Counted from the stretch's first letter, positions 14,891-32,025 are shown. The stretch: DNA of 64,000 nucleotides from Nephromyces sp. MM_2019 (GCA_015657535.1 JADHZB010000341.1:1-64000); one strand, 5' to 3'. Notes: generated by a model not told the origin, from the letters alone. Numbers and translations are program-made.

Positions 14891-17800
14891 ATGAAAGCTG
14901 TACACCGAGATTCACAGCTACTTCAATATGTTGGTGGGCTCAAGCCCTTTTTCAAAAGCACCAGCAATAATGAATCTAACAACACATCTCAACCGGTGTT
15001 GTACAGAGAACTTTTTGCAGCCCAGCAACTCCTTGAAGAAATCTCTAACAAAGTAAATTGATATCAATTACAATCTTCACACATGTTTTAGAACTCTTGA
15101 ATCCTTTAACTACGTAATAGACACAATATACATAATAACCTCTGACAACTAAACCAAATAAACGTAATAGCTTAAAGGTACTTGCTCACACTTGAATGAC
15201 TTAGAGGCTACCTTGATGTTTTTCGTAGAATCTTGTTTTTAAGTCTATCATGGTACTATTGTGGCATTAGTACAAGCTTGTTCCTCAGCATATATTATTT
15301 TAAAACTTACTTGATTGTATGTGACTCCTAATACAAAATTTGAACTCTTTTTACATTACATTTATTAACATTGATTAATGATTTAAATACTCTAAGATTA
15401 ATTAATGTCTTATCAAAACTCAACAATGACTACCAAAGTCTATGTTTATTGACTGAATCTGCTAATCGTTTAAAAAAATATACTACTTTTTAAATTCAAA
15501 ATTTGCTACTGCTTATCCAAATTTTGAATTTTTTTATCTCACAGGAATGGACCATTGCATTTGATCAAAAATGTAGTAAAATCTTAGAGAATGCACTATT
15601 TTTTCTATCTGAAGGAATGAGCCCCAAAAATAATAACAGAAAAGAAACGATCTCTGATGTTGACCGATCCGCGCAGGAAGGCGAGATGCTAACTTTCGTT
15701 GAATTATTTGTACAATTTTATAAGAGGCTAATACGAAAGGCCTATGACCTTTCCACCTCACAATATTCTTCACACGTACTCCAAACACTCCTTAGTTTAC
15801 TTCCCACAGTCTATAGCGCTTCTAGTAAGCTGAAATATTACTTCTTGCCACTTTATCAATAACATATTTACATCCTATACTTACACCAAACTCAGCTAAG
15901 GATGATACTTTAAGATGCCAAACTGAAAAACTCCCACGACTCTATTTGGATGCTCTAAGGTTACCTATAAACTTAAGCATTTTAAAACACCATATTAATC
16001 TTAAGAAGTAACTTTTATCAATCAGAGAAGCACCTTCTAGTATTACAAGCCTTATTTCTAACCCATGTGCCTCTCATGTTATGCGTACATTTCTTATATC
16101 TTGCCTTGGATACGAACAAAATCTAACAGCAGATAAAATAGGTTAGGATACTTAAATCCATATACAGAAATTTTAACCAATCACTAAGCTAAGAAAAACT
16201 AGACTTATCTTCCCTACGAATTGTTTATCATGTCACTATTTATACACAATCTTTATTATTAAGGGCACCGTGATTCAAAAGCAAAAAAGAATAAGCAAAA
16301 TGAGGTAGGTTTTCAATTTTTTTGGGGTATAATTTTGACCTTTGCATGGATAATCTAAAATACTCAGATTTTACCTACAAAAAGAATTGAAGTATCTGAT
16401 GAATACTTCTCATGCTTTCAAGAAATTTATGAGGATATCCTCATATGCTTAACCAACGATCCATTACATCTTTCACTGGACCCTTACGCAGCCCCTCTAC
16501 TGATTATCTTATTAAAAGCACTCCGTGATTCAAAAGCACAAGGTAAAAGAATATCACTTATAGTACTCTCAACTCATCCATCTATAATACTTGTTACCTC
16601 ATAACAGATCAACTAGATCAACTAGTCAGCACTATACTACCTCTAAGCGACCAATCCCAGGTTCTAAGAAAAATCATAAAAAAATATTAGATCAAAAACC
16701 CCTTATTTTCTCTGCAGAGCACTATTTACCGGCAAAGTATTGATGAAACTAAATTGGAACTTATATCTACTCAAGCTAGTAGGTCTACTATAAAGCATTA
16801 TGAACTTACACATTTTAATATTGTTCCCTATAGATAAGCTTGCAGAAAGTCCTATAGGAAGCAACCTAATCGAAAACTTACTTCAGGATCTTTCTCAAGA
16901 GCAATTTCATGTTCTATTTACCAAATGGCTTATCCCTAATATTAATAACCTTTCCACAGGTAATTTTGCTTAAAAGCCAAATATCTTGGAAATCCATCCT
17001 AAATACCATTTACCTCTTACAGGTCAATATGGCAACTTTATCATCCAAAAGATCTTGTCATCTGATTTACTTAATAGCTTCAATTTCAAAATATTTTTAC
17101 AAAGTAGGTATTTCAAAACCTGTCGAAAGAGCCACTTTTGAACTAAATTAGAATTTGATTCATAATTAGTTTAGTTTCAGTTTAAAGCCACATTATCTTC
17201 ACTATTTATCAAACAGACATCGACCTACAGCACTGCTTAATTAACCAACAAACCGGAGTTATCTGGAAATGTGCCGAAACATGTAGACGCCTACAATCAA
17301 ACTATAAACTCTACATTAGGAAATTATTGGAGGCTTTTAATTTATTGGACTCTCAAAAGAGACCATTGACATGGTATTGCCTACTCTCTATGAGGTCTTC
17401 CGATGAGCAACCCTTTACCCATCTATTATCGAAGCTATCCAAAAAGAAGAAATCACTAACAAATGAAGAGCAGGATCAACTAGATATGAATGATCCTACA
17501 CCTGAACAAGAAAGCTTTGAAATGACCAGATTTCATCCTTCTGGATACTCTTTGCTTTTCTGCCTCATGAAATTCCCAACAGAAGAAATTCCTCAGCTGA
17601 TAGCGACTTTCAAATACTTCATCAAACTTTGCACCCTCAAACTAGAAAATAATGATAATAACAAGTAAATATTCTCGCTATTTTACTTATGTTCGCATGT
17701 TCTGGGTCCATAATCACCTATGCGTGCATTGTTATACCCCAGAAGTTTTTTCCTTACTTATTCTCGATAAAGCTTACTTTTGAGCTCATTTAAATAAAAA

Positions 17801-19010
17801 CAATAATATAGTGATAAACAGTTTACAGTGACTTATAATTATACTCCACACATTCTTATACACAAGAAAATTAATAATTTATTTCAAATGAAAAACAGAT
17901 TTTTTATAACTGTCGCTAAAGATCGAACAGGATCACATTTCCTTCAATCTGTTGTAGCACCGGAATCTCCAATACCTACATCTCTAATTAACAAATTAGT
18001 TAAAAACTTCAAAGGTATAACAATTTTATTCATTCACCAATATTTTATACTATAGTTTGTTCCTCTACCTTTTTAGGCTCTTTTCAAAACCTCAGCCTTC
18101 ATACAACAAGTGGTTTTGTTTTGACATCATTCTACAAGGCCTCTCCGGTTAGTGAAATAATAAGGAGCACTTAGAAACTTATTATAAAACTTTACACAAC
18201 GCTTCTTATCTACATAATTGTCAGATTGAATTGAAAACATTAATTGCTAATGAACTAATTGAAATAAAAGATGAATTGAAGACCAAGAACTACCCTGTAT
18301 ATAAGATATGTGAGATAAACAAGTACCTCGAGGATAAAGAAAAATGGTCTAACGAACAAACAAAGAAAAGCAAACCTAGAGAATTTTTTAAACATATCTT
18401 ATCAGAAAAGATTACCCCTAACACAGATAAGAATTATAGCAATAAAAATTTTAAGGATCGCTTAACAAACTGGAAAAATAGGGTAAAGAGACTACAGGGT
18501 GACAATAGCCAACTTCACGGTAAAATAATTCAATTTCTAATGAATATACCCTGAAGTTATTTTTTCAACTTTAAATTTTCACTTCTAGATAATCTTAATG
18601 TTGAGAAACCTCAGAAAAATCAGGTATATTATTTTATCGACTATACCAATTTATGAAAATTCATATTTTTAACAAATTCGCTTAACCTTTTAATTGTAAA
18701 AAGGAATTATAGATAAAAACAACAAAATAATCCCAGAAACTTAATAATATTTTGAACTCAAACTAAATTATATCACAACTTTGCTAGGCTGAAACTGAGA
18801 ATAAACCTGATGATTCGTTATTGGATGCTGTACTTCTCTCTATTGAGGGTACAGCTCACCCCTCTGGTAAAACCAAATCTGTTAGGAAAAGAAGAAAGAT
18901 AGAGGTACTTATGCGAAATTAAGTTATTATTTCACAAAGATTATATTGAATCTAAAATATAAACACTTACTCAGAAGGAAAAAATTAATGAGGTACTACT
19001 TTCAAAATAA
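14891..19010 (+). CDS. NOP9: Nop9-like PUF-repeat RNA-binding protein
   Basis: Nop9 proteins are nucleolar Pumilio-like proteins that bind pre-18S rRNA during small-subunit assembly. I assign this one by a chain of degenerate PUF repeats spread over many small exons: QYSSHVLQTLLSLLP (exon from 15545), NPCASHVMRTFLISCLG (about 16060), DPYAAPLLIILLKALRD (about 16480), SPIGSNLIENLLQDLS (about 16850), QYGNFIIQKILSS (about 17025), RTGSHFLQSVVAPES (about 17930) and LHTTSGFVLTSFYKASP (about 18100). The SHV.(R/Q)TL pattern and the basic C-terminus (KSVRKRRKIEKEKINE) fit Nop9 better than classical Pumilio, whose eight repeats are more regular. The start is the first ATG (14891, MKAVHRDSQLLQYVGG). Exon junctions checked at 15824/15892, 15959/16026 and 18901/18975 are in phase. 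The last exon 18975-19010 ends in TAA. Some internal junctions near 16550-17330 were not fully resolved. Confidence 0.7.
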
Positions 19011-20723
19011 AGAAGGAAGCATTATCAATATGATTAGAGTTTAAATATTTGTTTTTTGTCAGTATAATGTCTTATTTAATTTTTTTTTTATAAATTTAAT
19101 CTACCAATAATTCGCATATATTTTGTGTTGGACATCTACTTTCGATTCCTCCCACGTTAAGTTTACTCAAACCTACTACTATTGAATCACCAACATTAAT
19201 TAAAGTTCAAATAAAAATTCATTGAACACTATTGAATACTGCTTAGGGAATCCTATAAAACCAAACTTTAGCAATAAAACAACCCCATTTCCAGTATTCT
19301 TGCTTTATTCAGAAAAATTGATTTGGAATTGAATTCATCATTTGGTTTCTATTGACAACATTTTAAGAAATAAGTAACAAAGAAATGTCTAATGACATAG
19401 AAAAATTGATTTTTTCTTAAAATGAAAGTTTTGTTCACTTTACAAACCTCAATTAAAGGAAAGTATCTGCTATAGCAAATACAATGTCGGCACTTCCCAA
19501 TATTTAAGTTTTTGAATAATAATCTGCTAGATGAATTCTAATTCCTAAGTTTGCTTCAATTATAAAGTTTTGATTATTAACAGCTTAAAAAATTCTACTT
19601 AGCAATGAATCTTACTCAGCTTGATGTATTTTCAAATTTAAGCATACAGCACGTAATTAAAATTTACAAATGAACTAAATTACCCTGGTAAGCAATCTGC
19701 CTACATTTCAAAGCTAATTAAAACTGAAAACTGTATTTGTAAAAAAGCCCCATGATTTCAAAACATAATTTTCATTATGTATGATCTTGCAACAAAGTAG
19801 ACCACTTCAATATAAACATCTACTAAAATTAACAAGATAGTTTCTTCAATTCCTTGAGCTCGGAAAGTTTGCCTTTGATCCATTTAAAATTTAATTATAA
19901 TGAAAAATAAGTAATTTGGTATCTTGAGAATATCATAAAAGTTTAGCTCATTTCAATTTTACAAAAATCAATAATGATGTAACATTTATACATCAAAAGG
20001 TATCAGTGAATGATTGTTAGAAAACTTTATGGTTTAAACTTTATGTGATACCACCCAAAACGAAACTATTATTTAAACAGTTTACACATGTAATACTATA
20101 AGCTAGAAATTCAAGAGCTATAACCTTATGCTGGGCTAAAATGATGGTTTTAGCACATATACCTAAGCTGCTTGTTATATAACATGTGTGCTCATTAAAA
20201 GATTGTGTGTTGAGTAAATGTATGTGTACATATCAAATGTACAATAAAACGTCATACTATTTATCTACACATTATGACCACATTTATATTAAATCACTAG
20301 TGTCCACACGCACACTAATGTTTTTGATTTTGAGTTTATCTCAATTTTAAGACAAAGTATCAGATTTCAGATCCCAGCAAGATGTAATGTTTTTAAGTGT
20401 TTTTCTTTTTTCTCTGATGAATGGTAGGTAGCTGATGTGGAGAAACCGCTCATATTTGACATGTTATTCCACCTAACTTATATACTCAAATGGGCAATCA
20501 CTTTCATATTATGTCATACATCTACCTAAGATTTTCACTCCAACCTATACCCTACCAATTATCTGTACCTAATACCTGTACCAAACACCTGTTGATACAC
20601 TTTTAAAAATCCTTTAACTAACAAACTCCCTCCTTTTATTCAAATTTTTAGTCTTATCGACTGGTAAATTTAAAAACGTCTGTGCAAGCCTTGAGAAGTG
20701 ACTAGGTATCTAATTTGGCTCTA
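19011..20723. other. intergenic region
   Basis: About 1.7 kb between two plus-strand genes. Very AT-rich, with frequent stops in all frames; no coherent exon or RNA gene seen. The last 500 bases are presumably promoter and 5' leader of the CW-domain gene. Confidence 0.55.
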
Positions 20724-23700
20724 ATGTCAAATCACCAGCTCCCAAACCTCAAAAATGTTAATCTTAATTCTCCAGCTAATGAACGTCATGACCTTTGGGT
20801 ACAGTGTGACTCATGCGACAAGTGGAGGAGACTACCTGGTTGTACCGATGAAGAATATAAAAAAATTGAAGCCCACGAAAAATGGGTTTGTAATATGAAT
20901 ATATGGGATATTCATCACGCAAGTTGCTCAATTCCAGAGGAGCAGGAAACTGAAACCTTTGCAAGCCTAACATCTCTCTCACAAATATCAAAGCCCGTAC
21001 AAAAATTAAATACCAATCTGGCTCATGAAGCCCCACCTTCACGCCAAGTACATAACAAGCAGCAAGCTGAAGAAAACCTTCAGAGAAATATTGCACAGTC
21101 TTCATCAACTTCCCAATCTGATAGATCTAGAACCTCCAGCAAGCAAAGAAAAAAAAGGCCTCCTCCCGAGGCATCAATTCATAACACAGATTTGAAAAGT
21201 ATCAACAACGCAACTGAGAAGCCCACAGACTTAAAACAAAATTCTTCAGAATCTATCTTACCAGACAATTCCGTTCAATGCGACTCATACACTAAATGGA
21301 GGGGACACCCATCGGATACCATTTCACAGCCTCCACTAAAGAAATTGACCCACCCAATTCAGCCTCATGCTAATCTTAAAATCAGCTCTGAGAATCGTAA
21401 GTGCATAGTACCTTTCTATATGAGATAATAGATTTGAAGTTTACTAAAATATAAGAATTAAATTTATACTATTTTGCAGAAACATCCTCACCTGAACTAC
21501 ACAATGATCACAGTACAGTTAGCACATCTGAAAAGATCAAGCTGGAAAACTTGATGAAAAATACTTCCGACACAACCTCAAGATCGATAAGCCCATCTTC
21601 TAAGAAGGCAACAAGCCCTCCTCTATCTCCAAACCGGACACATTTGATTCGCTCTTTAAGTCCCAGAACAAGCGATTCCTCAAAATGGATGAAAAAAATT
21701 GCCAACAATGATCAGATTCCCCCACATTTGAAACATTCTAGCCACGATACTCCTATAAATATTAAAGAAGTTAACCAAGCTTTGACTTCACTATTAAAAG
21801 AAAGAGATTTGATTTTATTACAACACAGGACCCAAACGTTACTGATCCCATCTCCACATTCCCAATCACGCCAGCCATTATCAAATATCAGTACTCCATA
21901 CGCTCGAACTCCGACTGATCAAACACCATCTCGTAAATCATTCTCTAATCCCCCTTCTCTTGTGGAATCTCCATGTGAGGTCAATTCATATGAAGGGAAC
22001 AGCTCATCACCAGAACTTTCACCTAATCAAAGCCCTGCAACAATTATTTCGGGGAGTAGCCAAACAAATAAATCAAACACCCCAAATACACCCGCCTTAC
22101 TATCAAGTTCTGAAGAAAGACCCACAATTCCACCTCCCACTATGATGATCACTCGCAATAAGGACAAGGATTTGAGGAAAGTACAAGATTTTGTCGACAA
22201 TACTGACGTGGCACCACCAACTAGAGCTCCTAAGTCAACTCCAAGAGTGTCCCCACAAAAGCAGAGCAATATTAATCCTATAAACACCGATCAAAATGTT
22301 CTCAATTGGGTTCAATGTGAAGAATGTAAAAATTGGAGAAGGTTACCCCCCGAAATTTCGCTTGATTCACTTCCTGATATATGGTATTGCTCAATGAATA
22401 CTTGGGATAAAAACTACAACAATTGCGAAGCAGAAGAAGAAGACTCAACTTTACTTCTGAAGCCTCCTAATAATCAAATTTTTAACTACCAGCTAAGTAC
22501 GGCTAAGAATTTAGAATCAACATCAATTACAATTAATCAGGCTGAAAATCTCGAAGAACTAACTCTCGATGCTACCTATAGAAAAGCTATGGATCCCTCC
22601 AATTATAACAAGCTATCTATGGAAGCTAATACTCAAGCAAACATTTTTAATAAAACTAACACTATAGATAAACCTCCATCTATGAGGAGAGAAAAGAGAA
22701 CATTTTCTAAGGATGACTTGACCCACAACACTACAACACCAAACAATCCGGTCTCAAGCTTACAGAAAAATGAGTCCTTAGCTGATCCAATTGCTTTAAG
22801 TAAATCTCTCGTTGATACTCTAAGCCCTATCTCCGGAGTCACTATGGATAATAAACTCAGAGACAATTCAATACCTATGGCTATACTTAACATATCAAAT
22901 ACAGCTGTCACTGATAAAGGTTAGGTTGGCAGTTTTGATTTTATATAATACCTGAAGAAAGTAACATCAAATATAAAGATTCATAACCTTAAGAATAATT
23001 ATTCAATTCATCAAAACTTAATTTTGAAATTTTATTAAAGTATCTAAATTGTTGCCACTTATCCCATTACTTCAGATTAAACTTTAGAACTAATCATTAA
23101 CTTTGTACTTTCATTTACGTACTTTTTACACAGATATCTCTCATGAAATACCTCAAATAACACGGAACACTCCATTTGAACTACCGGAAAAGTTATCATC
23201 TGAAAGCATGGTAAATGGAATCATTAAAGCAAATTTACATTAATATTTATAAAATATAGTTCAGTAAACACTCCTATCCCTTGTATTCCTAAAACTTAGT
23301 ATTTTAATGGCATCAAAACATACAAATATTTATCTACTTTTAAATTCTTGTATAGAGAATTTCAATTATAAAAGATCTGAGGAACCTTATGGCGACTCAG
23401 CATCCATTAGCCCATCGATTGATAGTTTTTGCTTTAGGAGACGGTAAACTTACTATAAAAACTTTTAACTATCTTTCGAATAATGATTAATGCTTCTTAT
23501 AAATGTGTTATTAACTTGTTCGTAAGGCTTTCACAAAATAAGTAGGATTTAATAATTTTTTATAACCTTTTAAATCCAATATTTCCAATTTATTACTTAC
23601 TAACAGCTACTTATAGCCCCTTCGAGGTTATCAAATTACCCTTTGATACTGCTTATTTGAAACTCTATGATCCTCCCAAAAAAGATTTCAAACCAACCCA

Positions 23701-24738
23701 AATGAATTATGTTCCTTCCAAGCTTGATGATTTGTCTCTTTTAAAAAAATTAATAAATCGCGAATCTACATTAGCGTCCCCAGAAGAAAGGATTAAAAGC
23801 AAAGATATCCTCAACAACATATTTAAGCCCTCTTCTTCTGCTTCAAGTGGATCATGTATTTCTTTTGATATCATAGCAAGAATTCCTAGGGAAGAAGAAG
23901 GAATAATCTCCTCTGATGATGATTCAGTTGATGTTACCAACACAGAGATATCTGACCTGATAAAGGAAACTATTGAAATCTGCCCAAAACTAAAAAATCA
24001 AGTAATTAATAAATTATAAATCAAACATTTGATTCAATTTTTTATGTGCTCAAATACCAAGTCAAGTACAAGTGATTTAATTATGATGACCTCACTTTCT
24101 ATGTTTAATAAATAATAAAACAAAAGCACATATACTTAAATTCTAACATATTCGAACTTTAATATCAGATGGTAAATCCATGCGATTTAAAAACACCTAA
24201 AGGCTCTGGGGACAAGGTTAAAAGATTCCAATCACCCTTTTCACCACTTACTGATAAAACAATTAAACCCTACCACATCGTCGACCTCAAACAATCTCTA
24301 CAAACTGGAATTTTGTTAAAAGAGCCCAACATATTAAGTAAGGAAAAGCAGGGGTATAGCTCTTTAGCCGAAGCTTCTATTAACAAGCCAAGTATGACTA
24401 GTTTTCATTCTAGCAACACTGAAATTGACTTATCAACAAACTTTTATGATCCTAACAATGATGCAATGACAAGGCCAAATAGCCAGATAGTAAAGCGGTC
24501 CCATCCATCTCGATCTTCATCCTCTTCAAGATACTCTCAGAATGACATCCTTTCTTCACTAAATGATAGTAATAGTTTAAGATTAACAACTACTAATTCT
24601 CCGCCTAAATCTCAATTGAGGCATGAACCAATTTCAGAATTTCAAAACATCCGAAAGCGAGAAATTTCTAATAGTGCATTAGAACTTGGAAACAGCTTAA
24701 GCACACATGGTCACTCTCAAAAGCGAATTTCTTCGTGA
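20724..24738 (+). CDS. CW-type zinc finger protein with two CW domains
   Basis: Six exons (20724-21396, 21480-22919, about 23135-23209, about 23357-23442, about 23609-24003, 24169-24738) give about 1,080 residues ending in TGA. The first CW domain is near residues 27-70: WVQCDSCDKWRRLPGC, then WVCNMNIWD and CSIPEEQE. The second is near residues 500-545: WVQCEECKNWRRLPPE, then WYCSMNTWD and NCEAEEED. Each has the four zinc-binding Cys and the conserved Trp residues of the family, which typically reads histone H3 methylated at Lys4. A degenerate copy, VQCDSYTKWRGHPSD (about 21270-21315), has lost its second Cys and has no partner Cys. Between and after the domains the chain is Ser/Pro/Asn-rich and disordered, with serine-proline sites. 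The later exons (IIKDLRNLMATQHPLAHRL; LPFDTAYLKLYDPPK) are unrecognised. A chromatin role is inferred from the domain only. Confidence 0.82.
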
Positions 24739-26021
24739 TCTTATTCCAAGAATTTTTCTCAATATTCTTAAGAGTAATTTATACCCTTCCAACTATTAAC
24801 ATATATGTACTATAAGCTCTCAACTAAACTAAAATTTGACTATTCTCTTAGGAAACCAAACTTATCACTCATAAAAATGTCTGAAAAGATAGCTTTAAGT
24901 TTAAACAATTTCATACCTACACAAGACATTAAATTACCGAGTAGCCCTACAATGAAATTGGCTTAACGTAAAGCCAAAATAAAAATAAATCTCTAACTCT
25001 TCGAGACTTGAAATTTACAAAGAATTTTTCATTAAATATTTGATCCAACCATTAATATATTAAGATACATTTGCTACAAAAATTTTCTAATTACTGTTCC
25101 CTAAGCTAAAAGTAACATCAACACTTTCACTAAGCTTTATAAAAATGTTTTTAAAAATTCTTTACGGTACACAAGCATAAAAATCAAGCATCTTCCTTAG
25201 ATAAATCATTCGAACATACTTCGATCTCAAGTTTTCAAGTTCACTAGATTAAAAAAGTTATTCATAGTATTAAAATACCTTGTCTCGCTTGAATTGAACA
25301 AGTTTATGTTCCAATAGAACTTTAAGATTTAAGTCCAAGTTTCACGCATTTAAACATTATTAGCAATTGATAAGGAACGTCATTTCAATGTTAAGATACC
25401 CCCCTATGGATGCGTACAATTTAAACAATGCTTGATGGGTTGAGGAGTATGGATAGTACATTCCAATTTGGTAAATTCCTTAACTTATCACTGCAACAAG
25501 CACTTTGAAATAGCTGATAACCGATTGTATTAAAAATTTTACAAATTAAAAAATATTTAAATTATTAGAATGTAATTTTGAATGCTAAGACTTTCCGATT
25601 AATCTTTTGACACTTGTTATATATATAGTTTGACTTATTATTGTGTTGCATTGATTGAAATTAATAAAATTTTTGATTGAGTTGTGATAAATTATTTAAA
25701 AACGATTGCTTGGGTAATTACTGAGCCTGTGATATATATGAGAAATGATACGACTGTAAAGCCAGCATGTTTTGTTTAAAAATCTCTATAATTAAATGCT
25801 CTGTGTTGTACTTTCTAGTAAAGAGTCAATTTATCTGGATTATTTTTAAAATACACTTTGTGCATTGTTTATCAATTTCATATGTTTAAATTTGATCAAA
25901 AACACTTGCTTGGGATTTTATTGCTGTAAAGCTTTTTTTTAAGTATAATAGTTTATTATAGAAAAATAATAATATGATTCTTGAGACTCTCAGAAGCAAG
26001 AATCAACTTTTGTACAAAACT
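24739..26021. other. intergenic region
   Basis: About 1.3 kb downstream of the CW-domain gene. AT-rich, with no supported exon or RNA gene. Confidence 0.5.
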
Positions 26022-26589
26022 CTAAAGAATCTTTAGGGGAAACTCGGTGCCATTAATAATGCTCTCAGCCTCTTTAAACATCTCTAATGTGATGAATTTT
26101 CGCAGAATCCTTATTCTTAAGCTTTGCAAGTGTTTCATTACTAGGGAAATCACTTGCATATGTAACCTAAACTTAAGAGTTCGTTCTACTAGTTACTTTT
26201 TAAGTTGATCAATGAAATTACTCTTACTGTAATAGCTAACTAAAAATGTGCATACCGACAACTGGAGTATTGGTATCAATATTTTTATGAGCTAGCATTG
26301 CTTGTTTCGTGCCCACATTTCTACTACCAACGAATAAATGCAAGGTGGTATTTAAATTATTCATCATGGGCATGTTTGTTAATGTCGGAATTGAAACACT
26401 TTGGTAATTTTGTGACCGAATTAATCATAAGTTAAGCTGCTTATAAAATAATTCCATTAGTCTCTTGGGAGGTATTAGTATTAGAGTAGGTCGGCTGTGT
26501 GGAGGAGGTATCGTCTTCAATTTTGCTTTCAATTTATACTCAAGATATTTTAGTATGAAAAAATTTGGGCGCCACAAACTTCTCAGTTG
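26022..26589 (-). pseudogene. possible small gene with in-frame stop and frameshift (L51/S25/CI-B8-like?)
   Basis: The minus strand reads as protein but not as one clean frame. From a TTAG acceptor at 26590 a frame opens as QLRSLWRPNFFILKYLEYKL and runs to ELFYKQLNL, where an in-frame TGA lies at 26427-26425. The same frame continues beyond it (SVSIPTLTNMPMMNN, TLHLFVGSRNVGTKQAMLA, NIDTNTPVV) to a GTATGC donor at 26255. The next exon from 26166 reads VTYASDFPSNETLAKLKNKD and stops at 26076. A shift of frame midway gives the equally protein-like TLEMFKEAESIINGTEFP to a TAG at 26024-26022. The strand, beta pattern and small size recall the thioredoxin-like L51/S25/CI-B8 domain of mitoribosomal proteins, but that link is weak. 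It is either a decayed gene or an assembly with two base errors. Both are consistent with what I see. Confidence 0.35.
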
Positions 26590-27757
26590 CTAACGTATTT
26601 AAATTAATATTGACCAAAATTGTACTTAATGAATTTTTAAAATACCATCTTAAGTCTTAATGGTTTTATTAAGATTAGGTGTCTTTATCCAATTTTTTCA
26701 ATTTCTTAGAAATGATACTTTTTCCGTATCATCTAAGAATAACAATGGATTAATTTTACCTTTAAATCGAAAATTTATCTATGCCTTTGAATAGATCAAT
26801 TAACGGTGTGATCGAGTAAATTGTTGTTTTATAGTTTCAATTCTCAAAAATTCATCAGTCTATCCACAAAGTAATTTAAAATTATATTTGATGTGAAATG
26901 TATCTATTATATTTTGCAATCTCTAAACTGTTATGTGCCTTATGATAATAATGCGTCTGTCAAATCTAAAAGTAGTGATTATAAACAAAATTTATATACG
27001 TATGTTGATATATATATATAAGGAATCACTCGTCGATCATAAGCTGGTAGCTCATATATAATTTGAACTGAGTCATACTAAAGCTTGCAAAAAGGGCAAA
27101 ATAAGTAGATTTAATCTTATAATGCTTGCATATCTGTTTAGTAAGTACTTTGAATGTAGCTGGTTGCCTAGTTTGAACTGTCAGTATTGCTATCTCTTGA
27201 GTTTGTTTTTGAATTAAGATTTTGTTACCGGTTACATGGATAAAAAGTAGTCTACAAGCCTATTCAAGTGCATCTTTCTACCTTCAACGTATACATATAA
27301 TTCAAGTACCAAAGCACAGGTATATAAGGTGTGTGTACATACATCAAATATAGGTTCCCACTTGATAATTTTGCTTAAAATTTGTACATATGAACACAGC
27401 AGCTCTAAGATTATACTAGCAGTTTTTAATAGCAAATGTGTACACATCTTATTCAAGTGTAATTTTCCCTCTTCTTATTTTTAATTTGAACTGCGAGTGC
27501 TCTTGTTTTGCGCTACCTATTTAAGTAGCAAATGTTATGATAAAAGTCGATGCAAATATATAACAAATATATATCTACATTTAGATCAATAAATTTCACT
27601 CAATCACGTGTGTAGTAAATAAATCCTCTTTTTCTTTATTATAGCCTGTTCATTATTTGTTTAAATTTTTTATTTTCCTACTCAACTAAAAAAGCAATTT
27701 TTTATATTTTAACTTTCCCCCAATATCACTATTTATTAAAAATCGAATTGGGTAAAA
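26590..27757. other. intergenic region upstream of ATP synthase alpha
   Basis: About 1.2 kb. A possible first exon for the broken gene (MIRKK, near 26745) precedes it on the minus strand. Otherwise I see only AT-rich DNA and a short TA tract near 27009-27021. The ATP synthase alpha promoter should lie in the distal part. Confidence 0.45.
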
Positions 27758-30577
<2,820 letters not shown>

Positions 30578-32025
30578 TTTTGAATTTCTGTTTTACAATT
30601 TGTAAGTACATCCTATGGAATACCATGATTTCATCAATTTGAAATCCTTATAACTGTAACTTAACTTGTATATCTTCATATAAATTTTTCTAGAATAATT
30701 ATATCTATTTACTGAATAATCCCAAAGTTTGATGAGCCATCAATATATTTTTTCTAAATTATTTATATATGAACTATTTCAGATGTACTACCAATTGACC
30801 TTCAGTACCCTCTTTAGCACATATCCATCAGAATTTAATCCTTATAGCAATTTTTTTACGAGAACACAGAAGCTTAATAAATGTGAACACTCCTATTAAA
30901 TTGAACCATTTTTAGAATTTATATCAGTGCTTTGACAGTGATCTTTTTTAATCTTCAAGAAAAGATTTATAAAACAATCATAAATAAAGGGATTTTATAA
31001 CTATATGAACGCATATATAGCATGATAATAAACGATTCCATTATCCCAGTAGAAAACCTTCATATCGCTTGACAATAAATTTTAAATATTTAATTCACCA
31101 TGTCTATTTCAGTATCTTTTCATATACATTTTTAATACATAATTGTACACATAAATATATAAATGGAATATAAAATTCTTATATTGAAGTGTTTCATACT
31201 TAAATAACAGTAGTTTTGCTAAATATATAAATGGGAAATAACTAACACAAGAGTTAGAACTTTACATTAGCTTATCTTAGAGCATCTCTTTTTCATCTCT
31301 ATCCTAGTTTAATTAAGAAAATTTAGATGACGCATAAAAGCTAATATTTATTTTATATTTGTAAGCTGATTTTAATCACAAACAAAATTATAATCAAACT
31401 CCTTGTCACCTGGTCTTATTAATCATACTCTAAGTACATTAAAGTTATGCAATTGAAGATGCTTTGGATTAAAATCCTGGCTTAAGTGAAACTCTAAAGT
31501 AGAAGTAATTTAATATAATAAACAATCAGATATGATATGCGACACTAGTAGTGTAAAAATACCAATATAATATAAATAATTAAAAATAAAGCTAGTAAGG
31601 TGCCTTATGTTAGCTTGGTAAAAGTGTTACAAAAAAGTTCAAAACGTTGAATTTTTCACAATTGCTGTGCAAGTCCAGACCTATTGTGCATTGTTTATTA
31701 TGCAAAGTAGAGAGAAATGCTACACAACTTTATGACAAATAGATCAAAGTATCTAAGCAAGCTACTAAGCTACGAAAAATCGAGTTGAGTTAAGCACAAG
31801 CTGACATGGCTCGCTTAAATCTTTGTCCACTCTAAAACATAAAAGGACACAACAAGTGCGCCCTTTAAAATTAAAGATAAAGCTATGACTCTCCTATTTT
31901 TTCTATTTTGTGTATAACATACCTGATAGTAATAATAAGGGTAACATTCACTTAAGCAAAAACTACCTTATATTTATAACATCATATTAACTATTTCCAG
32001 AATTCCCCTCAGTCAGCATTCGACA
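30578..32025. other. intergenic region
   Basis: About 1.45 kb between ATP synthase alpha and the Sec12-like gene, both on the plus strand. No exon or RNA gene supported. Confidence 0.55.

Noticed and set aside
26425..26427. Reassignment of TGA to tryptophan or another sense codon
   Set aside because: Conserved Trp sites in the METTL14-like, CW and SLX1 proteins use TGG, and TGA is the natural stop of RF1 and SLX1. The in-frame TGA here is a local anomaly.
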